Below, piece by piece: positions 1 to 7,705 of a stretch of DNA of 11,195 nucleotides (position 1 is its first letter; every line of letters starts with the position of its first letter). The notes beneath the pieces were generated by a model, which made no database searches, was not told the DNA's origin, and worked only from the letters and a program-made list of their open reading frames with translations. Made by a program: the position numbers and the translations under genes. This stretch comes from Gammaproteobacteria bacterium UBA3067 (GTDB lineage: Bacteria; Pseudomonadota; Gammaproteobacteria; Pseudomonadales; UBA3067), in contig DFBZ01000014.1 of the NCBI GenBank assembly GCA_002366835.1, positions 1 through 11,195 on the forward strand. Reading direction: 5' to 3'.

Positions 1-1
1 T

Positions 2-178
2 GATGATATGTTTACGTATCTCGGTGAGCGTTACAACGACGGAGAAAACTATCGCTTACACTACGTGACTACGCGAGAAATGTACAACATCGCAAAAGCA
101 GCAGAGGCCGGAAAGGACGGGGATCCAAATCGCTACCGGGATTATGAGCTAATTCTCTCATCAAGCCACTCTCCTTAA
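2..178 (+). CDS. C-terminal 58 residues of an upstream protein, possibly polysaccharide-deacetylase-like
   Basis: A frame is open from base 2 to a TAA at 176-178; the gene begins before the window. The 58 visible residues are strongly coding-like and include LHYVTTREMYNIAKAAEAG followed by a GDPNRYRDYEL tail. From memory, this type of ending occurs in polysaccharide deacetylase-like (beta/alpha barrel) proteins encoded beside heparinase-like lyases in exopolysaccharide loci, but I cannot confirm this without a search. The catalytic part is not visible, so function is a guess. It lies 195 bp upstream of the lyase gene on the same strand and may belong to the same locus. The coding call is firm; the family call is weak. 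Confidence 0.6.
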   Translation, partial: DDMFTYLGERYNDGENYRLHYVTTREMYNIAKAAEAGKDGDPNRYRDYELILSSSHSP

Positions 179-181
179 CGG

Positions 182-205
182 TTTCAGTGTTTTAGTGTTT
201 TAGTG
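182..205 (+). repeat. Three tandem copies of an 8-bp unit (TTTYAGTG)
   Basis: Units at 182-189 (TTTCAGTG), 190-197 and 198-205 (both TTTTAGTG) are directly adjacent, beginning just after the upstream stop codon. The last unit runs into the hairpin that follows. This is probably simple slippage; no function is evident. Confidence 0.75.
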
Positions 206-223
206 TGATGCTGTTTGCATCAC
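205..223 (+). terminator. Hairpin after the upstream gene, possible weak terminator
   Basis: A perfect 7-bp stem (GTGATGC at 205-211 paired with GCATCAC at 217-223) encloses a 5-nt loop. It begins 27 nt after the upstream stop codon. No T-run follows, so it does not look like a classical intrinsic terminator; it could stabilise the 3' end of the mRNA or be incidental. Confidence 0.3.
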
Positions 224-321
224 TCCGATGTAACGCTAGAAATAATTGAATCACGTCATAGAATGAAGCTCTAGAGCCTAAAATCATAGGCAAAGTGAAG
301 CGCTACGTACGACACTCAATC

Positions 322-363
322 GTGTTAATCGAATGAACTGGAGTGTTAATCGAATGAACTGGA
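322..363 (+). repeat. Perfect 21-bp tandem duplication carrying the ribosome-binding site
   Basis: Two identical 21-bp units occupy 322-342 and 343-363. Each holds an ATG (333-335 and 354-356) and ends in a GGA that the next base completes to GGAG (340-343 and 361-364). The second GGAG is the Shine-Dalgarno of the lyase gene. As 21 is a multiple of three, both ATGs are in one frame and open a 14-codon ORF that stops at 375-377. The absence of mismatches points to a recent duplication. Confidence 0.9.
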
Positions 364-377
364 GCAAAACCAAATGA
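333..377 (+). other. 14-codon upstream ORF overlapping the lyase start codon
   Basis: From ATG 333 the frame reads a 14-residue peptide made of two related heptads, MNWSVNR and MNWSKTK, then TGA at 375-377. That stop overlaps the lyase ATG (374-376) in an ATGA junction, the arrangement typical of translational coupling. The inner ATG at 354 has GGAG 10 nt upstream; the outer ATG at 333 has no clear Shine-Dalgarno. The overlap is seen directly; translation and a coupling role are inference, and the peptide has no recognisable identity. Confidence 0.3.
361..364 (+). promoter_or_regulatory. Shine-Dalgarno of the lyase gene
   Basis: GGAG lies 9 nt before ATG 374 and supports that start over the internal ATG at 398, which would also leave a shorter signal peptide. 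It lies at the end of the second unit of the 21-bp duplication. Confidence 0.6.
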
Positions 378-2446
378 AAATATATGGCGTAAATCCTATG
401 CTGAATTTATTGAGTAAAACACTGATTCTGATAACTCTACTTACTGGATCCTTGCAAGTTTTTGCTATGACGGCGCCCCTTGCTCAGGTGATGGGCGAGA
501 GTGACAAAGCTTTTGGTGCAAGCGGGCATCCTTATCTTTTATTTAGCCCTGAGCGAGTAGCGAAACTGCGGGCAAAGTTGACCAACCAAGAGGCCGGAGG
601 GCTGAAATTTAAAGATATCGTAGATAAGCAAGTTGGGGGTGCAAACTACTACGGGTTCCAAAATCAATTCGTCGCTTTTATGTACCCAGTTCTTGGGGAT
701 GATAAATATTGCACCTTCGCTGTAGAAAAGACCGACTCTTTTGTAACGGAGGAAGAGGGTCGCATAAAACAATTTGCCGATGGAGGCGCGTTCACAGTAA
801 AAGCCGCTTACGACAGTTTTCTATATATTGGTATGAATGTTGGGGGAATGGCTGCTGTTTACGATTGGTGTTACGGGTTTTTAACGCCTGAGCAAAAACA
901 GCGCTGGATTGCCTATGGAAATGAAGCACTCTATAACTTATGGAATTACAAAGACGCCTCTTGGGGCGGTCGTCCTAAGCCGGGTAATGGGTATTCTACC
1001 AGCAACCCACTCAATAACTATTATTACTCGTTTTTAGAGGCAACAATGTATTTTGGTTTGGCTACTCAAGGAGATAACTCAAAGGCTAATGAATGGCTCA
1101 GGCTATTTCGAGAGACCAAGGTGGAAAATCAAATGCTGCCAAAATTTGCGTCTATTAGTGGTGGTGGCTCTGCTGAAGGCACAGGTTATGGGACTTCTTT
1201 GAGCCGTATCTTTATGCTTTTGGATTGGTGGCGGGACTCTACATGGAAGAAACCGAATGGGAGTACCCTAACGGGTGAGAAGCTTTACGATAGCAATGGT
1301 CTAGCTAAGGAGTCTCTTGGATATATGTTGCAAACTGTTGTGCCGAGCCTAAGGCACCTTGCGCCCTATGGTGACCATGCACGCGACTCAACCGGTCAGC
1401 TTTACGACTCCCACCGTTCTTATTTGTTAGTGCTGAGTGAGTTGTACCCTACTAGCTTGGAGGCAAAGGCTGCAAAAAGTTTGCTGCAAGAGGCGGGGCT
1501 AAGTAAGATGGGCAAGTACTATACAGCGATAGCTGACTATCTTTATTCAAACGACAGTATCACTGCTGGTTCCTTTTCTTCACTCCCGACACACTATTAT
1601 GCAGAAACCGTTGGGCATGTGTTTTCCAGGTCAGACTGGACAAAAACCGCCAGCTACTTTTCAGCGAGCGTAGGACCTTATCACGAGGTGCACGACCATC
1701 GGGATAAAAATTCCTTTCTATTCTTTAAGGATGAATGGCTAGCGTATGATCAAAATATAAATACCCATTCAGGCATTTATCAAAGGGAAGATGTACACAA
1801 CATGGTGCGCTTGGATAACCTTGATAAAGCGGACTCTTATCAAGGCATGATATGGCTGGCTCCCGATCCCATTGTGCACGCCGTAGTTGATACTCCTGCG
1901 TACACTTATGTGTCAGCGGATACTGCGCCGCTCTATGAGGACAGAAAAACGAAGGTAAACTTGGTTGAAAAGTATAAGCGCGACATGGTCTATTTGAAGC
2001 CAAATGTCCTCGTTGTGTATGATCAAATTGCAACTACTGCAGGGCATAACATCACAAAGACTTGGCAGCTTCAATCACCCTTTGCACCTCAGTACACCCA
2101 AGGTATTAATGGAGCCAAGTTTCAGGGTGGCGTATCGACGATGAAGTTAACCACTCTTTTGCCTGCTACGCCTAGCTACGCAACATTTGACTACTTGGCA
2201 GAAGGCCTTGCTAAGGAAAAGTATCGGGATGGTTATGGCAATATAACCAGTGGTTATCGACTTGAAGTACCGCTATCGGGTGAAAGTGTAGAGTTCCTCA
2301 ATGTTCTTGATTTTGATCAAGACTTGGCAAGCGCCGTCATTACTAGTCATGATGCAACATCAATCGCCGTGACGCTTGTTTATGCTGACAATTCAAGTCA
2401 AAAAATCACTATCTCTCGCTGTTGCGGGGCGGTCACAGTAGAATAA
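374..2446 (+). CDS. Secreted heparinase II/III-family polysaccharide lyase
   Basis: This 690-residue protein probably cleaves a uronic-acid-containing polysaccharide by beta-elimination outside the cytoplasm. Residues 1-31 form a signal peptide: a hydrophobic core at about 10-26 and a VFA site before MTAPLA. An alpha-helical toroid fits about 50-400; SAEGTGY (266-272) offers a candidate catalytic tyrosine at 272. The beta-sandwich Heparinase_II_III-type domain follows, with HEVHDHRDKNSF at 437-448 (candidate catalytic or metal-binding H440 and H442) and DEWLAYDQN just after. Length suits the family. Its place ahead of glycosyltransferase and flippase genes suggests editing or turnover of the locus's own polymer rather than scavenging, but that is inference. 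An alternative is a dietary alginate- or heparin-type lyase. A short ORF overlaps its start, and GGAG lies 9 nt upstream of the ATG. Confidence 0.85.
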   Translation: MKIYGVNPMLNLLSKTLILITLLTGSLQVFAMTAPLAQVMGESDKAFGASGHPYLLFSPERVAKLRAKLTNQEAGGLKFKDIVDKQVGGANYYGFQNQFVAFMYPVLGDDKYCTFAVEKTDSFVTEEEGRIKQFADGGAFTVKAAYDSFLYIGMNVGGMAAVYDWCYGFLTPEQKQRWIAYGNEALYNLWNYKDASWGGRPKPGNGYSTSNPLNNYYYSFLEATMYFGLATQGDNSKANEWLRLFRETKVENQMLPKFASISGGGSAEGTGYGTSLSRIFMLLDWWRDSTWKKPNGSTLTGEKLYDSNGLAKESLGYMLQTVVPSLRHLAPYGDHARDSTGQLYDSHRSYLLVLSELYPTSLEAKAAKSLLQEAGLSKMGKYYTAIADYLYSNDSITAGSFSSLPTHYYAETVGHVFSRSDWTKTASYFSASVGPYHEVHDHRDKNSFLFFKDEWLAYDQNINTHSGIYQREDVHNMVRLDNLDKADSYQGMIWLAPDPIVHAVVDTPAYTYVSADTAPLYEDRKTKVNLVEKYKRDMVYLKPNVLVVYDQIATTAGHNITKTWQLQSPFAPQYTQGINGAKFQGGVSTMKLTTLLPATPSYATFDYLAEGLAKEKYRDGYGNITSGYRLEVPLSGESVEFLNVLDFDQDLASAVITSHDATSIAVTLVYADNSSQKITISRCCGAVTVE

Positions 2447-2455
2447 AGCCCACGT

Positions 2456-2483
2456 GGCGTAGAGCCAGCAGGTAAACTACGCC
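2456..2483 (+). terminator. Hairpin downstream of the lyase gene, candidate terminator
   Basis: A perfect 7-bp stem (GGCGTAG at 2456-2462 with CTACGCC at 2477-2483) encloses a 14-nt loop and is followed by TTTCCTC. It begins 9 nt after the lyase stop codon. The loop is large and the U-tract poor, so termination would be partial at best. Confidence 0.35.
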
Positions 2484-2527
2484 TTTCCTCAATACATATA
2501 AAACGCTACACTTTCGCAGCTTTCAAG

Positions 2528-2546
2528 CAGTGTGCAGCGCACATTG
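2528..2546 (+). other. Short inverted repeat upstream of the first glycosyltransferase gene
   Basis: TGTGC (2531-2535) and GCACA (2539-2543) pair around a 3-nt loop. Outer bases extend the stem to 8 pairs with one G-T wobble. It sits 27 nt before the ATG at 2574. It could be an mRNA hairpin or an operator half-site pair; nothing further supports either. Confidence 0.3.
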
Positions 2547-2573
2547 AAATAAACGATTGAGTGGCGTCTAATC

Positions 2574-3893
2574 ATGGCAGTAACCCCCCAGCATCTCCTC
2601 ATTCTTAGCTATTATTTCCCCCCATCTCGGGCAGCCGGAGCCCAGCGAATCCAAAACCTTGTGGAGTTTGCTTTAGAAAAAGGTTGGCAGATTACAGTTA
2701 TCACTCTGGATGAGGGGCAAGGTAACCCCATCCCGCTATTGGTACCAAAGAAAAGTCTCGGTAAACAGCAGCTCCGTGTTTATAAACTAAAGCATCTTAC
2801 TGCGCTACAGACGAAGGCAAAGGCAAGCGCAAGCTCGTCCCTCAGTGATAAAAGTTACCTTCGGGCTTCTTTTTGGATTTTATGTAAAAAACTTTTGTTA
2901 GCGCTGAACGTAAGGCTTATTCGCTACCGTTTTACTACGGCTGCTAAGGGTGTAGTCATTACCGATACCCCCACTATGATGATCAGTAGTGCCCCACCTT
3001 TTATCGTGCACGAAGTAGCGCTTAAGTTAAAAAAGAGTTTCCCTGAATTATTTTGGCAGGCTGATTTTCGTGACCCCTGGGTATATCCAGGGTCAGTAAA
3101 TTCCGTTGACGAGCTGCCAGAAAATATGAGCTTTAAAAAAGTGTTATGTAATGCTGATAAGCTTATTGCTGTAACGCGAGGGCACTACGAATTTCTTCAA
3201 GTGTTATCGTCCCAGGTCTCTCGTTCGGCTGAGCAAGTAGTCCTAGCCCCCAATGGTACGCGTATCGATTTGTACGAAAAAGTGCCGCCTTGTCAAATTG
3301 ATGGGGGGTGGGCCATCAATATCGGGCATCTTGGTGATATCACCTACACTCACAGAAACCCAAAATCACTTATTTATGCGCTTGCCGATTTAAAGCCACA
3401 TTACGGCCGAGTGGCGATGCATTTTTGGGCAGAAATTACCCCCTATACGCGCTGGAATGGTGAAAGTATCAACGATATGGTTTCAGCCGCAGCAATGACC
3501 GAGTGCCTGTTTATTCATGAGTTCGTGCCGCGTCAGCAAGCGCTTTCTTTTCAAAAAAACCTCGATTTATTGATCCTCTTTGCGTTAAAGCAACCGGTTC
3601 AAATTCCCTCAAAGGCTTATGAATATCTTGTGGCAGATAAGCCGATACTGGCTATCTGTGAAAAAGAAAGTGAAACTTACAGGTTATTAAGTCAGTTCGA
3701 CGGCGTTTTTTTTGCTACTGACAACTCCCAGCGCAGCGTGTCGCAGGCCTTGGATTTAGCCTTGGCCTATACTCAAGAATTAAAGCAACAAACCGAAGAT
3801 ATAAAAGTAGGACGGAAGAATCTGGCCCTACTTGCTTACCAAGCCGGTTTTGAGAAAATCTTGGCATCGGCAGGACAGTCTTCTGTCATATGA
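2574..3893 (+). CDS. GT-B glycosyltransferase, group 1 / GT4-like
   Basis: This 439-residue cytoplasmic enzyme is expected to transfer a sugar from a nucleotide donor onto a lipid-linked oligosaccharide. The N-terminal domain opens with a beta strand and the loop YYFPPSRAAGAQR (13-25), typical of GT4-like acceptor domains. ADFRDPW (163-169) is a recurring motif in this group. APNGTR (225-230) marks the domain crossover and IPSKAYEYLVADKPILAI (344-361) is the donor-binding segment. The first glutamate of the classical EX7E motif is absent; only E350 of KAYEYL is retained, as is common in this branch. Donor and acceptor cannot be read from sequence. The ATG at 2574 lacks a convincing Shine-Dalgarno. 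The flippase gene follows after 44 bp on the same strand, suggesting cotranscription. Confidence 0.85.
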   Translation: MAVTPQHLLILSYYFPPSRAAGAQRIQNLVEFALEKGWQITVITLDEGQGNPIPLLVPKKSLGKQQLRVYKLKHLTALQTKAKASASSSLSDKSYLRASFWILCKKLLLALNVRLIRYRFTTAAKGVVITDTPTMMISSAPPFIVHEVALKLKKSFPELFWQADFRDPWVYPGSVNSVDELPENMSFKKVLCNADKLIAVTRGHYEFLQVLSSQVSRSAEQVVLAPNGTRIDLYEKVPPCQIDGGWAINIGHLGDITYTHRNPKSLIYALADLKPHYGRVAMHFWAEITPYTRWNGESINDMVSAAAMTECLFIHEFVPRQQALSFQKNLDLLILFALKQPVQIPSKAYEYLVADKPILAICEKESETYRLLSQFDGVFFATDNSQRSVSQALDLALAYTQELKQQTEDIKVGRKNLALLAYQAGFEKILASAGQSSVI

Positions 3894-3937
3894 AAATATA
3901 GACAAGCTTAACTCTAATTAATTCGGCCCAACTTACA

Positions 3938-5428
3938 ATGACAGACGAAAAAAGCATTAATCAGCAAATCGCAACCGGTGCTATCTGGATGGTCGGTGCA
4001 CGCTTTGCCGTTAAAGGTATAAGTTTAGTCAGTATCATGATACTGGCTCGCCTACTGACGCCAGAGGATTTCGGCATCATCGCTCTGGCGTCATCTATTT
4101 ACGCAATGATAGAACTCATGCGCGCTATGGGCTTCGATACGGTGTTAATTCAGAAACAAAATGTTGGGCGCGAATACTACGACACCGCTTGGACATTACA
4201 AATTATATTCTCCACCTTTGCCTCACTTATAATGGTTTTAATATCAGAGCCTGTTGCTAACTATTATGGTGACTTAAGGTTAACCCCGGTTTTATGGCTG
4301 ATGGCGGGAATGACTTTTTTAAACGGGCTAACCAATATCGGTGTGGTAGAGTTCAGAAAAAAAATGGACTTTAATAAAGAGTTTTTATTCCAGGTGCTTG
4401 TTAAATTAAGTGGTTTTTTGGTGACAGTCCCTTTGGCATTTTATTGGAAAAGCTATTGGGCAATGTTGATGGGGATGCTCTCCACAAGGTTTGTTTCGGT
4501 GTGTTTGAGTTATTATATGCAATCTTTTCGCCCAAGACCCTCTCTATCTAAACATGAAGACGTATTAGGTTTTTCTTCGTGGCTTTTTATGAATAATATT
4601 CTTGTCTATATTAATCAAAATGGCCAAAACTTTATTGTTGCGAAGTTGCTGGGGGGGCAATCTTTAGGTGTGCTGTCAGTAAGCAGTGAGCTGTCAAATA
4701 TGACTTCGGATGAAATTATTGCGCCGATAAACAGGGCCGCTTATCCAGGTTTTGCTAAGGTTTCAAATGATAAAATACTACTGAAAAAAACCTACCTGTC
4801 CATTTTGCCATACATTGCATTACTGGCAGCTTTAGCGGGCTTTTCCATATCGGCATTGGCACCAGTATTGGTAAAGGCTTTGCTGGGTGATAAGTGGCTT
4901 GAGGGTGTGCCGATTATAGAGATTATTTCCTTGGCGAGCCTTTTTATGGCGCTTAATACAAACTCTGGAAGTGTTTTTCTTGCTGTTGGCCGTCCAAAAA
5001 TATTAACATATTTAATGACTGTGAGATTACTTCTTATTTTGCCTCTTCTTTTTTATCTTATCCCTCAGTTTGGATTAATGGGAGTTGCTTACACCTTCGC
5101 TTTGGGAGCGTTTTTATTATTCCCTCTAAGTCAATATATTGCAGCACGGATAGTGGGCTTTAGTTTCCGAGAGCTTATAACAGGTATCTACAGGCCGATT
5201 ATTTCAGGATTTATAATGCTCCTTCTTTTTAGGTTTACTGGTTTGTCAACGTATCTTTTTGATCTTAGTGACTATGCACTAATTAACTTGATTGTTAGTG
5301 GCATATGTTCATCTGCTATATTTGTTTTTTTTATAGTGTTTTTTTGGAATATTGCGAAACGCCCAGTTGGTGCAGAGACATTGCTTCTCGACACCGTACG
5401 TAAAAAATTAAAGTGGGGCGAAGTATAA
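3938..5428 (+). CDS. Oligosaccharide flippase of the MOP superfamily (Wzx/WzxC-like)
   Basis: This 496-residue inner-membrane protein most likely flips undecaprenyl-linked repeat units from cytoplasm to periplasm. The N-terminus IATGAIWMVGARFAVKGISL followed by ILARLLTPEDFGIIAL (35-50) is the signature opening of the WzxC-like polysaccharide-transport family. Hydrophobic stretches spread along the chain, for example about 18-37, 44-62, 85-103, 117-135, 155-170, 290-313, 326-350, 358-375, 378-400, 418-433 and 448-470, fit a 12-14 helix transporter. A short basic tail (RKKLKWGEV) ends it in the cytoplasm. Length is normal. The ATG has no clear Shine-Dalgarno; the preceding gene ends 44 bp upstream. 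Adjacent glycosyltransferases fit the Wzx role. The transported glycan cannot be inferred. Confidence 0.9.
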   Translation: MTDEKSINQQIATGAIWMVGARFAVKGISLVSIMILARLLTPEDFGIIALASSIYAMIELMRAMGFDTVLIQKQNVGREYYDTAWTLQIIFSTFASLIMVLISEPVANYYGDLRLTPVLWLMAGMTFLNGLTNIGVVEFRKKMDFNKEFLFQVLVKLSGFLVTVPLAFYWKSYWAMLMGMLSTRFVSVCLSYYMQSFRPRPSLSKHEDVLGFSSWLFMNNILVYINQNGQNFIVAKLLGGQSLGVLSVSSELSNMTSDEIIAPINRAAYPGFAKVSNDKILLKKTYLSILPYIALLAALAGFSISALAPVLVKALLGDKWLEGVPIIEIISLASLFMALNTNSGSVFLAVGRPKILTYLMTVRLLLILPLLFYLIPQFGLMGVAYTFALGAFLLFPLSQYIAARIVGFSFRELITGIYRPIISGFIMLLLFRFTGLSTYLFDLSDYALINLIVSGICSSAIFVFFIVFFWNIAKRPVGAETLLLDTVRKKLKWGEV

Positions 5429-5438
5429 AAATATTTTT
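5427..5438. other. 12-bp AT palindrome at the end of the flippase gene
   Basis: AAAAATATTTTT overlaps the flippase stop codon and is followed by one more T. It is a perfect palindrome of A/T pairs only, too weak for a proper terminator, but it lies where transcription could slow before the 201-bp gap. Confidence 0.3.
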
Positions 5439-5629
5439 TGAAACCCTTTATATTTAACATCTAAAATATTTGAGCCTGAAATCTGTGATCATGGTTGAAT
5501 GATTTCTATGCTATATAGGCTCGCTGCAATTAGTCGCGGCCCCTTATCAAAAATTAAGGTCTTGTTCTTAGAGTTTAACTAGGTTAATAAGGTTTTTGGT
5601 AGTGTGTTCTAAACCAGGTTATTATTAAT
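5429..5629 (+). promoter_or_regulatory. AT-rich intergenic gap with at best a weak promoter
   Basis: This 201-bp gap is the longest between genes in the biosynthetic block, so the genes from 5630 on may have their own transcription start. The best -35/-10 pair I can find is TTGTTC (5562-5567) and TAATAA (5585-5590) with a 17-bp spacer, but each box matches only 3 of 6 consensus bases. CCTTA/TAAGG (5542-5546 and 5555-5559) forms a small stem. No start codon with a good ribosome site is seen apart from the gene at 5630. Confidence 0.2.
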
Positions 5630-6439
5630 ATGAAATGTAAGTACGTTATAGGCTCCGGCTGGTGGTGCGCAGAGAAAGAGGCTGACACCCGCCAGGAATT
5701 ATTAGGTGATGACTCTATTCGAGGTAAGGAATTTCATCAGCTTTGGTATCAATCTGTTTGCAAGTATTCATCACCCACTAAGATACTTATAGTAGACAGC
5801 GCTTCACCGATAAAGCCGGACATCAATGCCGATGACCCACGTCTTGAGTTACTTAGCCTCGATGTGAATGCTGGCCATAGTACTCATCATTTGGGTAAGT
5901 TTTGTGGTTGCGTTCGAGCCATGCAATTAGGAATGATGTATGCCTTGCAATGTGAAGTTGATTACTACGTGTACGTCGAACAGGATGCCCTGCTTTTTGG
6001 TGAGGGCGTTATCGAAAAATGTATAGAGAAAATGACAACACCCTATATGTTTGGCTCCGGTGAAGGTACACCACTGTCCACGCAGCAATCGCTATTTGTT
6101 ATTCGCAAAGACGGTATTTTGCCATTTTTAAAGAGGCTGAATGGATTATCTTACACCGATAATGAAATTTGCCCTGAAGAAAAGTTTCATCTGGTTTGCT
6201 CCAAAGGGCCTGTTTCTTTTTTGGGTTGGCTCAGTTTTAACCGTCACAAAAATAAACTTGCGAAATGGTTCTATTGGCAGGCATTTAAGTACTTGCGTAA
6301 TTATGATTACTTACCTGTGGGGTACGGCCGAGCACGTCCTATTAACTTTGATGATGAACAGTTTTACTTTCAGCATGGTGAGCTTAGTGATTTGGATGAA
6401 TATCTGCGAAAAACCGGTTTTAAAGGCCTGCTTGATTAA
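5630..6439 (+). CDS. Putative GT-A-like glycosyltransferase, family not recognised
   Basis: This 269-residue protein has no signal peptide or membrane segment. It shows a GT-A-like order: a beta-strand segment KILIVDSASP (51-60), a central YVYVEQDALLFG (113-124) whose EQD could act as the DXD-type nucleotide-sugar and metal site, and a C-terminal FYFQHGELSDLDEY (245-258). The N-terminus MKCKYVIGSGWW is unusual, and cysteines are frequent (positions 3, 13, 44, 92, 94, 108, 131, 181, 190). I do not recognise an established family; homologues I recall are annotated only as hypothetical. Glycosyltransferase function rests on the motif and on its place among sugar-transfer genes. Its stop lies 38 bp before the next ATG. 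The Shine-Dalgarno is weak (AGG 11 nt upstream). Confidence 0.65.
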   Translation: MKCKYVIGSGWWCAEKEADTRQELLGDDSIRGKEFHQLWYQSVCKYSSPTKILIVDSASPIKPDINADDPRLELLSLDVNAGHSTHHLGKFCGCVRAMQLGMMYALQCEVDYYVYVEQDALLFGEGVIEKCIEKMTTPYMFGSGEGTPLSTQQSLFVIRKDGILPFLKRLNGLSYTDNEICPEEKFHLVCSKGPVSFLGWLSFNRHKNKLAKWFYWQAFKYLRNYDYLPVGYGRARPINFDDEQFYFQHGELSDLDEYLRKTGFKGLLD

Positions 6440-6477
6440 CAGAAATACCCAGCATTTTTTATAGCGTGGTAAATAAA

Positions 6478-7665
6478 ATGGCTGCAAAACCAGGTTGGTT
6501 ATTCTTTTTACCTTGGTCGCTAGAGTCAGTTGGCGGTGTGAATCGGGTTGTTATTGAGCTTTGTCGTGAAATGCACAGGCAGGGTGAATACCGCCCCTTC
6601 GTATTGATTGACTCTTGGCCAGATTCTCACGCACGTTTCGTCGACAAAGATTTTTATACCGAAATTCATTATAGAATTCGTGAACCCTTGACTGAGTCAA
6701 ATACCATCAAAGCGACACTGCTATTCTTAATGCACCTTCCTGTTGAGCTGACTCGTCTCAAGCTCATGTTTAAAAGGTATAATATTCGAGTTCTGAATCC
6801 TCATTATTTTACTATGGCCTCTTCGCTGTTATTCACCTATAGAAAAGTGTTTGGTAAGTCGGTTCGCATGGTTATTTCGTTGCACGGGACTGATTTGTTC
6901 ACCCTTGAAAATATATCGCGAATACGGAGCTATATACTCCTGTTTATGCTAAAACGTGTAGATGCAGTAGTTACTTGCTCGGAAGGATTGAAGCGTAAGC
7001 TGATTGAGCTTGGCAGTTTATCGGATAGTGCTGTGTGCTCTATTCCTAACGGTTTTTCATCAGATATGCGTTCGAAATCTACGGTCAAACAGCTTGAATC
7101 TTCTGATGTTAATCTGCCTGAAAAACCGTATATTCTTTCTGTAGGTACGTTTGATCAGGTAAAGGGGTTTGATACTTTAATACGAGCATTTTCTCTTCTG
7201 GCAGTTGATAGGCCGGACATCGACTTGGTATTGGTTGGTAGGTCTGCTTCCTCGTTGCCAGCTATTTTTGCACAGATTCAAAAGTATAGTCTTCATAAAC
7301 GGGTGCATATTTTTACGGATGTCGCTCCTCAATCCATGCCGCTATTTTATCGAAAAGCATCTATTTTTGTTTTAGCTTCTCGACATGAAGCTTTTGGAAT
7401 TGTACTTCTGGAAGCGGCTGTTAACAGGGTTCCCATTATATCCACCCGCACGATGGGAGGGACGGAAATAATATCCGATGATGTAGATGGAATACTTGTA
7501 GGCATAGATGACATAGGAAGTTTGAGAGATGCTATTGCTGACTTCCTTGAAAACTCAAGTAAGGCGGGCGGCTGCGCACAAAGGATGTATAAAAAAGTAC
7601 TTGATAAATATACGTGGGAAAAGGCTTGTATGTCCTATGCCAGTCTCATAAATAGAGATTTGTAA
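6478..7665 (+). CDS. GT4-family glycosyltransferase (retaining GT-B)
   Basis: From ATG 6478 the product is 395 residues. A GTG at 6466 would add four residues and has no Shine-Dalgarno, so I prefer the ATG, although its own ribosome site is also weak. The glycine-rich loop SVGGVNRVV (17-25), LHGTD (135-139), SIPNG (188-192), VGTFDQVKGFD (222-232) and an intact EX7E motif EAFGIVLLE (304-312) form the full GT4 set. The EX7E glutamates contact the nucleotide-sugar donor. The enzyme should act at the cytoplasmic membrane on a lipid-linked acceptor; donor and linkage are unknown. Genes on both sides are close (38 and 40 bp), consistent with one transcript. Confidence 0.88.
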   Translation: MAAKPGWLFFLPWSLESVGGVNRVVIELCREMHRQGEYRPFVLIDSWPDSHARFVDKDFYTEIHYRIREPLTESNTIKATLLFLMHLPVELTRLKLMFKRYNIRVLNPHYFTMASSLLFTYRKVFGKSVRMVISLHGTDLFTLENISRIRSYILLFMLKRVDAVVTCSEGLKRKLIELGSLSDSAVCSIPNGFSSDMRSKSTVKQLESSDVNLPEKPYILSVGTFDQVKGFDTLIRAFSLLAVDRPDIDLVLVGRSASSLPAIFAQIQKYSLHKRVHIFTDVAPQSMPLFYRKASIFVLASRHEAFGIVLLEAAVNRVPIISTRTMGGTEIISDDVDGILVGIDDIGSLRDAIADFLENSSKAGGCAQRMYKKVLDKYTWEKACMSYASLINRDL

Positions 7666-7705
7666 GCGTATTGGTCAAAATCTAGTTAGAGCTTGGATAT
7701 ATATT

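Noticed and set aside
182..363. The short repeats considered as a CRISPR array or iteron set
   Set aside because: Three adjacent 8-mers and one two-copy 21-mer without spacers do not form an array, and no cas or replication gene is present.
539..772. Minus-strand open frame inside the lyase gene
   Set aside because: It is fully contained in a well-supported + strand coding region and has no protein-family features; a shadow frame.
1725..2033. 102-codon minus-strand frame opposite the lyase C-terminal domain
   Set aside because: It overlaps the beta-sandwich coding region, and its composition (many His, Pro and Cys) is typical of antisense reading.
5495..5515. TTGAAT and TATATA as a promoter in the gap before 5630
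   Set aside because: The spacer is about 11 bp, too short for a sigma-70 promoter.
6141..6464. 107-codon + strand frame overlapping the end of the gene at 5630
   Set aside because: It is an out-of-frame reading of a coherent glycosyltransferase-like gene and lacks its own ribosome site.
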